Shown here in pieces: positions 33,912-45,331 of a stretch of 64,000 bases of DNA. This DNA comes from Gerris lacustris. Its lineage: Eukaryota > Arthropoda > Insecta > Hemiptera > Gerridae. A program made the translations under genes and the position numbers. The DNA lies in assembly GCA_951217055.1 (NCBI GenBank), contig OX578281.1, positions 34,277,036 through 34,341,035 of the forward strand, read 5' to 3'. Numbering within the stretch: position 1 is the first letter of the stretch; the number at the start of each line of letters is the position of its first letter. Under the pieces are notes generated by a model, which did no database searches, was not told where the DNA came from, and saw only the letters and a list, made by a program, of their open reading frames with translations.

Positions 33912-34145
33912 TGCCATCTTTATCAAGAGAAGAGATACGAACTTACATCCAGCAAGTTTATTTTTTTCTGTATTTATTATTTATATCTAATAATCGTAGA
34001 TAAAGTACGGTACGCAACTTGTGCGAAAACGACATTTTGCATTGCTCGTGTGGTTTTACTACCCTCGCTGTCGCTCGGGTGCAAACTCCACACTTGCATG
34101 CAAAATGCTACTTTCCGCACTCGACGCGTAATGTACTATTACCTT

Positions 34146-36397
34146 AATTTTCTAAAATATGTAATAAAAGTATTCATCACCATAATTATTATTAGGCTCT
34201 ACTCTTGTCTATCTGTTGCTTCAACAAGGTCATCTTGTCATTGGCTATGTAAGAATAGTACAATTTATGTTATAACTTAATTAACGATATAATTAATTTA
34301 AAATTATTGTCTTACACATTTTATTGCGTTCTTTAAATTTTGCTAAATTGATATTTTAGTTCAAGTAAAAAATTATAACAACTCTGACACAATTTAATAA
34401 CGGTGGAAATTAAATAAAGTTTGACAATGATAGGTTGTAAAAAAATAAATTAAAAAGTATAGAATAGAGGAGCGAGGAGGAGGTGCCACACTAATTGGCA
34501 GACAATTTAAAGAAAGTTAAAAATATTTTATTTTTCTTTATATATATATTTTTATTATTATTATCAATAACCATATTAAATTTTTTAATTATTTTTCTTT
34601 TCCATGTCATTGATCTTTATTAAATTGCTATTTAAATGTTACCTGGAGAAGCTCGTTTCTTTTTTTTATTATAATTACATACAATGATCAATATTAAAAA
34701 ATGTATAATTTAATTCTTAATATTTTTTTTTTTTTAAAAATAAGTAATTTTTATACTTTATTGGAAAAAAATACGGCAGATTCCAGAAGACGGCTTATTA
34801 TGCAGCATGGCTTATTATGCAGCATGGCTTAGCTGCATAATGTAGCTATTTTTTTATTTTACATGAAAATATCTCTACATTAATAAAGTATTTTTTGAGA
34901 TGAAAAGTATTCATCTTAATATTTATGATAGCGTGCAGCCAAGTTTAAATAAGAAATAAAATAATTATTAGTAAAAACAATTTTGCCATAGAATACAATG
35001 AATAATTTATAACATTTCAGAAAATATTTTAGATTTAGACATCTTTTAAATTTGTTGGTGAGATTATTCTTTTTAAATATTGAAACGAATGTATGCGTTC
35101 AGAGTATCGGAAAATTCAAAGAAGAAAGAAAAATTAAACACAATTATTTTTTAAAAAAAACAACAAATTTGACAGGGAAATAAAGTACTATATTAAATCT
35201 ATATTTTAGATATAGAAAGAGTTAATGATCGAGGTGACAACCCTATGGTGATAATATTTTTTCCAAACGGCCATAAATATATATCATACATATAATAGAA
35301 ATTTTATTTACTCTAAAACATTGTTACAATTACATAACTCACTATTTATTAATAATAATATATTTTTTATTAATAATGGACAATAATTTAATGTTATGAT
35401 GCAAACATCAGTTTTGATGTCAATAGAGGTTGGAATTGTTATTCGGAAATCCAGTTTAATTTAATAAGAATTAATCATAACTGAATAATGATAATTATGA
35501 TATTAGAAATAATATTTGGAATTAGTATTCAAAACCAATACTTTAAAATAAGACAGTATTCAAAACTAATGCTTTAAAAAAAGGAAATGTAAATAGTATT
35601 TATTTTTTCCAAATTCAGTACATATCACCATGTTGCCTTTAGAAAGATATTATATAAGTATATTGTTATAAATAATAAATAAATTCTTAGTTTTTTACGT
35701 ATAATTAAGCAGATTTAGTTAAAAAATAGTATTAAATATTAATAATTATTATATTAATGTAGGTTCTATTAATTATTTGATGATCAAGAATTAATTATTT
35801 TAATAACAAATATCATTAGAATTAAAAATATTTAAATTAAATGATTTTACGAATTATTATAATAAATAATATTTTAGATCATTTGCCCTTGTATTTATGT
35901 GAATTTAGTGAAAATAAAATATACTGAAAGACAATTAGTAGAAATATCAGTTATAATAAAGTATAAACCTTTAATTAGATTGGTGAAGTTAAATTAGACG
36001 TGAAAAAAAGGTCTACAAATAGTTTTTATTATTATACAAGTGTTTTTAGGTAGTTTTATGTTTGTTAGGTTGGCAGCGTCAAACGCATAGAAGTAAAGGG
36101 ACTCGGTCTCCAGATTCGAGATTAGTGTCTCGTGCGGTTTGACTCATAGCAAGTCATTTTGTGACCTTCTTTCCGTCCATTCCCTTTTACAAGCTCATCT
36201 ATTTAATCTTGTGCCCTGCAAAACATTTTAGACTAACGATTTGTTTAACTACATAACTAACTCTTCCTTACTAACTATTCTTATAATATCGTTCGTGATT
36301 GAAATTACTATATCGTATCGGTTATTTCAGTGTAAATAATTTGAAGTTTACAAGTGTTTTTAAATGTTAACTAATTCAAGTGTGTTCAATGTGTTTA
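34146..36397. other. Very AT-rich DNA, no gene recognised
   Basis: It contains a GTGCCACACTAATTGGCAG fragment at about 34482 (also at 2635) and tandem GGCTTATTATGCAGCAT units at about 34790-34825 next to an inverse TGCATAA. A unique, more GC-balanced patch at 36065-36200 shows no frame. Confidence 0.45.
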
Positions 36398-36733
36398 CTA
36401 CGTTTCCATGGGTTTTCAAATCCGCTTTGAAAACTTTTTTGGTATTCAAAACCCTATGGAAACAGTGATTTCTAAACTTTTAAGTTCAAGGCCACAATAG
36501 CAAATTTTTGGTTTTGATTTGAACTGTTTTAAAAAAATAGCATGGAAAGGGGGATTGGATAGAAAACGCAGAATTGAGACATGCGCAGTAGGTATGACTT
36601 AACTATAAGTAGTCTGGGAGTTTATAGTTTTTAATATTGTTGTGAAATCCTTTTTGAAAATTCTTCATGGAATACTTTCGGTTTAAAACCAAAACAGTTT
36701 TCAAAACGGGTTTGAAAACTCATGAAAACGTAG
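36398..36733. mobile_element. 336-bp MITE with ~35-bp terminal inverted repeats
   Basis: The left end CTACGTTTCCATGGGTTTTC then AAATCCGCTTTGAAAAC is inverted at the right (GTTTTCAAAACGGGTTTGAA then AACTCATGAAAACGTAG). The flanks TTA and CTA are not a clean duplication. No coding capacity. CTACGTTT-CATG ends occur in several DNA transposon families, so the superfamily is left open. Confidence 0.8.
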
Positions 36734-37336
36734 CTAATTATTTAGAAACTATCGAGTTACTTTTTTGAATCTACATTATTAATATTAGTTATTACATTAT
36801 CTACAGTAGTGTAGTTTATTTCAATTCTTAAGTTCGATTTCAAAGCGATTTAGTCATTAAAAATATATTTGTGAATGTGCATAAAATATGGAGTGATTTT
36901 CCGTATAGAACATTGGAAAATTTAAGGTTAGTTATCCACTTATTTATTTATTTATTTTTTTGCTCTTAATTTGTCAATATCTGTGAACTGATCTGGTTAT
37001 GGATAATAACTAACTGAACCCTACCTTATTAAATCGGTTTGTATAATTAGGTATTGTTTGTTTTGTTTTATTTTAATTATATTTTCTTATATGGTACCAT
37101 GTTGCCGTTGGGAAGATATTTTATAAATGTCTTATTAGAACAGTCATACTAGAGTTTTCATGTAAGAAGTCAAACTCTTTCTTTAACGGGATCATTTTTA
37201 TTTCTAGAATGTTCAATGCATTTAGAAATGAAATTTTACTCGAATTCGAATGAAATATAGGTTTCCTCGTGTTTTGATTCTAGGTGTGTTGAGCATGATG
37301 TTATAAGGAACTTAACAGTTTGTTGCTTTAAGTCAA
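36734..37336. other. AT-rich DNA, nothing recognised
   Basis: No frame or repeat pair was recognised. Confidence 0.4.
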
Positions 37337-37935
37337 CACCACCAGTGGCGGATCTAGATCTTGCGGGGCCCTGGGCGAGACAAAATGGCGGGCCCCCTAG
37401 GATAGAGCGGGGATTGCTGATAAAAAACAATTAAGTAACATAATAATAAACCACTTATAACTTGATCCTATTTTACGGCTAATTCTTTTCACTTAGGGCC
37501 AGTCAAATGTTTTTGCTCTCTAAATAATTCAAAACTTTTAAAATAATTACAAATCTGCTCATTATTTTAATCTAACATATTATTTGAACATAAACCCCTC
37601 AAATTATATAGTTTTCAACTAATCATCATTTTCTTTGTAAACGTAATCGAAAAGAAACATTTTTATTGTAATAATTAAGCTCTGTTATACTTAACTATTT
37701 ATTCTTCTTCATGATATTTTGGGTTTTATGGTTAAATTATCATTGTAAATAAAAAGTTAAGCTGTGTTATTTGTGATCAGTCCTATAATTTGAAATCTAC
37801 ACTCGAGCACTTTAAATTTACTCCCAGAATTCATATTCTCTGCTTATAACTTTCCATTTTAGTGCCGAGTTTTTAGTTTAAATTTCAAAGACACATTTTA
37901 AGGGGGATCCGGGGGTCCTCCCCCGGAAAATGTTG
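37337..37935. mobile_element. Eroded G/C-rich transposon, probable hAT relic
   Basis: CCAGTGGCGGATCTAGATCT followed by GGGGCCCTGGGCG and GGCGGGCCCCCTAGG at 37342-37400 has the CAGTGGCGGAT start common in hAT termini. GGGGGATCCGGGGGTCCTCC then CCCGGAAAATG lies at 37900-37930. The AT-rich middle carries no transposase. Confidence 0.45.
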
Positions 37936-39177
37936 TAAATTTGACCTCTCAAATCATCGTTTTTATGCATCTCTGAGGTGAAGTTTCTCTTTGACATTAA
38001 TTGGAAAAACTGCACTAATTGGCCCAATTATTTCGTACTGTCCGATATACTTAGTTTTTTTTACTATTCCTTTTTACAGGATTTGTATTTTTTACATATC
38101 TCTGTACATAGTCAAACGATTAAGGTTATGTAGTATCAGTATCTCGATAAATTCAGTGTTTTATTTATTTGTTTTTAAAGAAATACGTTTTATAGGGTAA
38201 TGATAGAAGGTTATTGTTATAGGTCAGGTCAAAAAGTATTAAACTTACCAAAACCTTCCATACTTTTCCCTCAAATTAAAAAAAAATTGAATATATCGAG
38301 ATGCTATCAACGAAATCGTTTTCGTAATGTAAAAAGGGACAGTTTGAAAAAAAATAAACCGAATTAAATTGGACGTTTAGATATACTTAGGTGGGGACCT
38401 ACGTACCAGAATGTAAAATATAATTCTTTCCTGGAGTCTATTAAAATTGGTTTTTGAACAAAAATATAAACAAACTTTACTCACACGAACATATTATCTA
38501 GCTATTGAAAGAGGATAATAAAGAAGTAAACAGTTACAACATGGCTTACTTTATACATAAGAACTAATTTATTCAATTTTATTTAGTATGTATGACGTTG
38601 GTGTTTAAAAGGGAAGTTTAGTTTTAAGCTTTGCTTATTATAGATTAATTTCTATCGTGAGGTTTAGAGGTTGTCTAAAAGGTTTTGACAAGCTTCCCTC
38701 CTACCTTTAGAAAAGATCGGGACATATAATATAGAAGCCACAGATTTCGCCAGATAGTTTTTTGCCGGTCTATTAAGAATAAGAAAAATAACCTTAGCGA
38801 CAATTACCAGGGACAGAATGATGGATATTTCTCCCATTTGATGAAATTGGCGGAAATAATGATCGGGAACCAATGAAAACTTGAGGTCATTAGTGCGAGT
38901 TATTATCTTTTCCCCCACGAAAATTATCTCCTGCTACGAACAATTCTTACTTCTCGTAGGATCTTGATTTTATAATTCCTCTTCATTACTGTAGTCATAT
39001 TGAACTCCCAATATAATTAATACTATCGAATAGAGACTTCAATGAAAGATTTTTTCAAATATCACGCAAGAAATTACCTGTGTTTTTTGCCGTATCTAGC
39101 ATAGTCTATAATATGTAATTTAACTGAATTTATTGGTTTTTTTTATGCGAATTTATTCGGTGGGTCATTGTCCATTC
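37936..39177. other. AT-rich DNA, no gene recognised
   Basis: Short frames at 37991-38200 and 38664-38918 have no recognisable domain. Confidence 0.4.
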
Positions 39178-39270
39178 GCTCAGTGTGGCCATCACCGGCG
39201 GCCGCCTCCCCCGACTGTGCGTAATGATAGGTCTTCCTTTAACGCGCTGGACGCAATTTCTTACAATTCA
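39178..39270. other. Isolated CpG-rich unique island
   Basis: ATCACCGGCGGCCGCCTCCC then CCGACTGTGCGTAATGATAG and AACGCGCTGGACGC stand out from AT-rich flanks and recur nowhere else in the window. On the minus strand a donor-like AAACAG-GTAAGA lies at about 39290. It may be a regulatory element or an exon edge; nothing is assigned. Confidence 0.3.
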
Positions 39271-40363
39271 ATCAGCTTCCATCGTTTGTCTTACCTGTTT
39301 TATTAACATAAAAGAAAAATAAAATCAGTTGCTTCTGGAGAAAGCTGCAGACGAAGGGCTTCTGATGTATTGCTCAGAAACATCGTAAGGATAAATATTA
39401 ACTAACTAGTGGAGAAAATTGTAGCCAGATAATAAAGCAGGGACTAAACCTTATTATAATAATAAAGACAAGAGATCAGGAGAATATAGCAATATTAAAA
39501 TTACATTATTAAAAGAGGTGGTTGAGTCAAGTAGGTTATTATCATATCACAGGTTTTATATACAGGTGTCTAAGCGGAGATGCTTGCATGATAAGTCGCT
39601 ATCTGTATATTAAGAATATTAGGGCAGGAAAAGAAAAGGCAACAGAATGACTCCTTCTCTGATCATTGGTGTATTTATTATAACTTTTAATCTTTCATAA
39701 TATAGCTCTAATTTTTTTTGGAGGCTTTTTTTAATTATTATTTTACTATATTTTGACAATAAATTATCCAATTTCATCAATGAATTAGGTACAATTGGTA
39801 TTTAGGGAATCCTGGTTATACATTTTAATGTCCAATCCTATTATTAAAAAAAAAAAAGTAAAAACGTAAAAAAAAAGATTTATTATCGGTATTTTTATTT
39901 CTCTACAATATATATATAAAGATTAGTGTTTCATATTCTTAAGTATAATATTCATTGTATATTTTTGTTACATAAAAAAAAATACTATAATATGTAATAT
40001 ATCACGTTTACTAACGGTTTAATACTTCACACGTTAACTTCACTATGCTCATGAAAAAAGCCCTAATGCTCCTTAAGGATGTTCAAAATTAGGTGTTCCT
40101 AGTAAGAAATTAAAAAAAAAAAAAGTATTATTTTTTAAATAAGAATGTAATCAAATGTAAAGTTTGTTATTGTTATTAATAATTTGTTTTTCAAAGGTAA
40201 AATATTTTTTACACTTCCTACACGACATCAACTTTCAACATCTTTTTGTACACTGAAACCCATTTTTAGGCTATTAAATCTAAAAACAACTCTTATTAAA
40301 GGCGTTCAAAGAGTTGGCACTGAGAGACATATATCTTTCCTCGAGGGTGGAATAGATGTTCAA
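39271..40363. other. AT-rich DNA, nothing firm
   Basis: CTGCAGACGAAGG...CAGAAACATCG at 39345-39390 weakly recalls the CTGA-GACGAAG...CGAAACATC strings of Penelope-type repeats, but no stem forms convincingly. Confidence 0.3.
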
Positions 40364-40636
40364 CTATGTTGACCTCCTACCCCTATAACTTCGCATTGAA
40401 AGTTGTCCATTCCTGCCTATTTTTTTTTGAGTGATGACTAACCATTTAAGTTGAGCTTTTTCTACTATCCTCTTAACTGGTAATATATCAACTTTTATAG
40501 TATTACCCATAAAAACTATTCTTGACTTTACGTTACTTTTCTTAGGTATCTTATTGTATTCGAGTATTTCGATTTGTTCTAATAATCTTATTAGTTCTAT
40601 ATTGGAATTCGATTTTGTCAGCATAGCATGAGACAA
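40364..40636 (-). pseudogene. Possible LINE reverse-transcriptase C-terminal fragment
   Basis: A 90-codon frame with RIVEKAQLKWL and, 20 residues later, YRGRRST. The pair resembles the (I)-x-E-x-x-Q-L-x-W-x-G-H ... G-R-R-x-x-G-R-P signature at the end of many LINE ORF2 proteins. The GH is missing and upstream residues are not diagnostic. AT-rich drift could create the likeness, so this is tentative. Confidence 0.4.
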
Positions 40637-41038
40637 AAGTTAACAAAATTTAGCTCTTTGGGTTAATTTCGTATAATAAAGATGAAAAATGTTTTTTTAA
40701 TAGGTCTCTAAATAAAAAATGTGTTCGCTGCTTACCAAATAGCCTTTTTTTTGTTAAAATCCAATATTTATATCTCCATTCTCAAAACATGTATGAAGTC
40801 TTAGTGGACAAGTTACTGCATTAAGTAGGGATCAGTTAATTATGTATTTCTTGTCTCTTCTCTTCGAGAATCGAACCACAATTTTGTTGATTTTAAAGTT
40901 ATGTTGGTCTTTATGGGCAGACTATGGCGATAAGTCATTGTTTATGTCACAGTAAAAATAAAATAAAACATCTATAATAATTACACAATAACTGATGCAT
41001 TTAGCTACTCTAATAACTGGTAATTATATAAATATTAA
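40637..41038. other. AT-rich DNA, nothing recognised
   Basis: It ends at A41038, the base left of the Helitron insertion. Confidence 0.4.
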
Positions 41039-42692
41039 CTCGCCGGTCTTGGCTGGCCTGCGGCCAGCCTTTGCCCGTCGAGTGGCCAGGTACTTGTATA
41101 TATAAGGGGATATATGCCAGGTACTTGTATAGTAGTTGGTACTTGCAATATCTGGTAATGTAGTAGGAGGTTGTGGGATGTTGTAGCCAGGTGTCTTGCC
41201 TTAACTTAACTTTTACTATGAAGAAAAAACTATTTCTTTCTCTATATCAAGACACACTGATTTTTCTATTTATTTTTTCTTTAAACATCAATTTTCAATG
41301 TCATTCAATGATTAATTTTAACAAGAAATAAAAAATAAAATAAATAAAAAATAAACTAAAAGCCTTCGTCCATGACACCAGGTGGGTTAATTTGTCATTT
41401 ATAGACTGAGAATTATACAGTTATAATTCGCAGTCTATAAATGACAAAGTAAACAAACATTGCAAAGGTAAGAAAGCGATTGACGTCTAGAGAAGCTGAG
41501 CTAGTATCTTAGGCTGTGGAGTTGAGGAGGATATTGAGTAAGGTGGGGCGACAGGAGAGACGGGAGGGGATGGGAAAGTTGGACATATTTACTGGAACAG
41601 GAAATATTTAATAACTTTGGTTCTAACCAACGTTTTTCGGAGAAACAAAGCCTTCAACATACACCAAATGTTAGCGCACATATAATAAATTTAATAAAAA
41701 AAACAAAAAAAAACAGCAACTTAATTGTAAAAACCACTATATATAAACAGTTATTTTCCATTTTACCCCCTCAAAACTAAAAATAACACAAAATAGAACA
41801 TAACAAAAATTAATCTGTTATTCAAGACCTTTTCAACGATATAAATCATATTATAAAATATTAACTTTAACATTTGTACCCATGTACACTCAGGTACTAA
41901 AATTATATTTTTTTTAAAACAAACTATACAAAAGGGCATTAATTTAACTAATAAATAAATATAAATAAAAAAAAACCCTAATAAAAAATTATTTAAACCC
42001 TTTAACCTACAACAAAATTAGAAATCGGTACAAAAGAACGTGTACAAATTTTTTAAAAAATAAACAAATAAAATAGCTTTAATGTACAAATCAAGGCCTT
42101 TCAAATGATATACGACACAATATTAAAAACCAAAAAAAGTGGTCACGTGACACGGCACACGGGAAAAAGATTTCTCTCAAGTTCTAAGCAAGTAGGATGA
42201 ACTAATGAAATAAAATATACTCAATTTAAAGAGCATTAGTGTGAGATTCAAGCGCCTCAATCAGAAATAAAATCGGTCAATTATTTTAGAAACTACGGCC
42301 ATTCAAAGTCAAAAATAGAAAAAAAATAAAAACAAAAAAATACCAAAATAATCACTATTTAGGGTACAACCGATAGAGGTACGACAAAAAGTCATAGAAC
42401 CAAAGTTGTAGATCTTTTAAAATCAGTTACCGCTGGTGCTATCTGTTTTCCAATACGACTTACCGTTTAGCCACAACAAGCCCCAAAACAGCTTGAAAAT
42501 CAAGTCGGCCATTTTTATTTTTTTAGGGGGGGAAGGAGTGGGAAAAGTAAACTTTTTATAATTATTTTGGTTCACAATATGGACATTGCGCGTCGAATGG
42601 CGCAAACCTCAAGTCTCTAGCTCTTCTGGAAGTGGGTAAACATTAATGTCAGTGAGTGAGTGAGTTAGCCATGCGGCTTTATAGTATATAGA
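41039..42692 (-). mobile_element. Non-autonomous Helitron, tandem copy A (minus orientation)
   Basis: On the minus strand the 5' end is TCTATATACTATAAAGCCGC (complement ends at 42692). The 3' end is CCGGCGAG (41039) preceded, 13 nt in, by the perfect hairpin GCTGGCC-GCA-GGCCAGC (41052-41068). The flank 41038 is A, matching the A/T target rule. The body contains an inverted repeat CTATAGACTG...CAGTCTATAG-type hairpin at 41400-41445 and no Rep/helicase frame. It is joined directly to copy B. Confidence 0.85.
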
Positions 42693-43144
42693 CTCGCCGG
42701 CGTCAGCTGGCCTACGGCCAGCTTTTGCCCGTCGAGTGGCCAGGTAGATATATGCCAGGTACGTGTATATAGTAGTTGGTACTTGTAACTTACAAGTATC
42801 TTACAAGTTGTAAGATCTGGTAATGATGTAGGAGGTTGTGGGATATTGTAGCCATCAGGTGGGTTAATTATACTGTTATAATTCGCAGTCTATAAATGAC
42901 AAAATAAACAAACGATAAAGCAAACAAAGAAACAAAGTATGAAAACCAACATTTTTCGGAGAAACAATGCATCTAACATGCGCCAAATGTGGTGCACATA
43001 ATATAATTAATTTAATAAACAAATAACCCAGCAACCAAATCGTAAAAACTGCTATAAAAACAGTTTTTTTTCAATTTTACCCCCCTCAAAACTAAAAATA
43101 GACCATATCAAAAATGAATCTGCTATTCAAGAGCTTTTCAACGA

Positions 43145-43180
<36 letters not shown>

Positions 43181-44566
43181 AGGGGCATTAATTTAACTAA
43201 TAAATAAATATAATGTAATGACCTAATAAGCTGTTGAACGGGACTAAAACTACAAAGAAAAAAAAAAGAAAAAAGAAAAAAATAAATATAAATAAAAAAA
43301 AAAACCTAATAAAAAATTATTTAAACCCTTCAAGAAAATTATAAATCGGTACAAAAGTACGAGTACAACATTTTTAAAAAATAAACAAATATAATAGCTT
43401 TAATGTACAAATCAAGGCCTTTCAAATGATATACAATACAAAATTAAAAACCAAAAAAAGTGGTCACGTGACACGGTACACAGAAAAACGTTTTGTCTCA
43501 ATTTCTCAGAAAATTGGATGAACTAATGAAATATAAGAGCACATATAATAAATTTAATAAATTTAAATTAAAAAAAAAAAAAAAAAAAAATCGTAAGAAC
43601 CTCTTTAAAACAGTTTTTTAATTTTACCCCCCTAAAAACTAAAAATACCCCAAAATTGAACGTAACGATAATTAATCCACTATTCAAGAGCTTTTCAACG
43701 ATATACATCATAATTATAAAAGATTAACTTAGACATTTGTACCTCTGTACTCTAAGGCCTAAGGTACCAAAATTATATTAAAAAAAAAAAAAAACCATAC
43801 AAAAGGGCATTCATTTTACTAATAAATAAATAAAAATAAAATAACCTAATAACAAAAAATTATTTAAACCCTTTAACCTACAACAAAATTATAAATCGGT
43901 ACAAAAGTACGTGTACAAAATTTTTAAAAAATAAACAAATAAAATAGCTTTAATGTACAAATCAAGGCCTTTCAAATGATATACGACACAATATTAAAAA
44001 CCAAAAAAAGTGGTCACGTGACACGGCACACGGGAAAAAGTTTACTCTCAAGTTCTAAGCAAGTAGGATGAAGTAATGAAATAAAATATACTCAATTTAA
44101 AGATCATTAGTGTGAGATTCAAGCGCCTCAATCAGAAATAAAATCGGTCAATAATTATAGAAACTATGACCATTCAAAGACAAAAATGGAAAAAAATAAA
44201 AATAAAAAAATACCAAAATTATCACCATTTAGGGTACAATCGATAGAGGTACGACAAAAAGTCATAGGACCAATGTTGTAGATTTTTTAAAATCAGTTAC
44301 CGCTGGTGCTTTCCGTTTTCCAATACGACTTACCGTTTAGCTGCAATTAGCCCCAAAACAGCTTAAAAATCAAGTCGGCCATTTTTATTTTTTTAGGGGG
44401 GGAAGGAGTGGAAAAAGTAAACTTTTTATAATTATTTTGGTTCACAATATGGACATTGCGCGTCGAATGGCGCAAACCTCAAGTCTCTAGCTCTTCTGGA
44501 AGTGGGTAAACATTAATGTCAGTGAGTGAGTGAGTCAGTTAGCCATGCGGCTTTATAGTATATAGA
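42693..44566 (-). mobile_element. Non-autonomous Helitron, tandem copy B (minus orientation)
   Basis: The same termini as copy A: 3' end with hairpin GCTGGCC-GTA-GGCCAGC at 42706-42722 and 5' end TCTATATACTATAAAGCCGC at 44566, followed by T44567. The two copies sit head-to-tail with no extra bases between them. Copy B is longer because an internal ~600-bp module (CCCTCAAAACTAAAAATA ... ATTATTTAAACCCTT ... GTGGTCACGTGACACGG) is repeated (42930-43520 and 43520-44060), and an A30 run lies at 43148-43177. Little divergence from copy A implies a recent origin. Confidence 0.85.
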
Positions 44567-45331
44567 TGAATTAGAGTTTGCTAAATTGCAACTGTTATCT
44601 TTGCAGATAAAATTGTTATATATATACTAACAAAACATTTAAGCTGTTATCTCTTAGTCGGTTTCCAACTTTACCTAAAATAATAATGTTGCTTGGTTAT
44701 GATACTGGTATTTACCGTTCTAGCACTAATTGGCTGTAAATTACTGCGTAATCAATATAAAGATCAAAACCAGCAGTTTGTTGACCTATTTATTTCTTGT
44801 CCAATTTTCATCCGCTTTGCTTTAAAACTTTGTAATTTCCTTCTAAATAATTATACTGTACTAATATTGAATCAATGGTCCTATTTTATTACCTTTTGAG
44901 TGCAATTAAAACGTATCTTATTACCTTCTGAGTAATTACCCTTTAACAAGACAAAAATGTTTTTTTTTTGTTTTTTTTATTTACGTTACCTACACATTAT
45001 TAATTTTGGGACTATTCGTGTAATTTAAAATTTAAGGAGGACATCAGATTAAAAACTTGGACAATGTATAATAATGCGTTTTACAAAAACACACCGGTTC
45101 AGACTCTACGATGTAATTTCTCAAACATGCAAAAAAATACAACGTTATATAAAATTTGTTTTATAAGCTTAATATTTGCATTCGGCTTAGTCCTTACCGT
45201 ACATAGTACGGGGTCCTTTACTGCCTGTGTTTCTCTGAAGTATCCCTATTTCAATATGTTCTTTACCCTTATAAAGGAAAATAATTGTTCAGGACTACGT
45301 TGGTTAATAACGCTAATTTGGTTAGAGAAGA
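44567..45331. other. AT-rich DNA, no gene recognised
   Basis: Frames at 44693-44899 and 45064-45345 have hydrophobic stretches but no recognisable domain or start context. Confidence 0.4.

Larger units (their letters stand above)
33560..34145 (+). mobile_element. Crypton-like relic, copy 1 (uninterrupted)
   Basis: It is co-linear with the split copy at 59366-60805. In order: TACGATTGATACGAAATATA, a CATGCG motif, a perfect hairpin, the leader frame at 33822, then a 3' part with TCGCTGTCGCTCGGGTGCAA and CCGCACTCGACGCGTAATGT. Length is about 590 bp, far shorter than an autonomous element, so the recombinase body is deleted. It served as the reference for locating the insertion in copy 2. Confidence 0.7.

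Noticed and set aside
39345..39390. Another hammerhead-like motif (CTGCAGACGAAGG...CAGAAACATCG)
   Set aside because: No convincing stem II and a wrong base before GAAA; similarity to Penelope-type strings is too weak.
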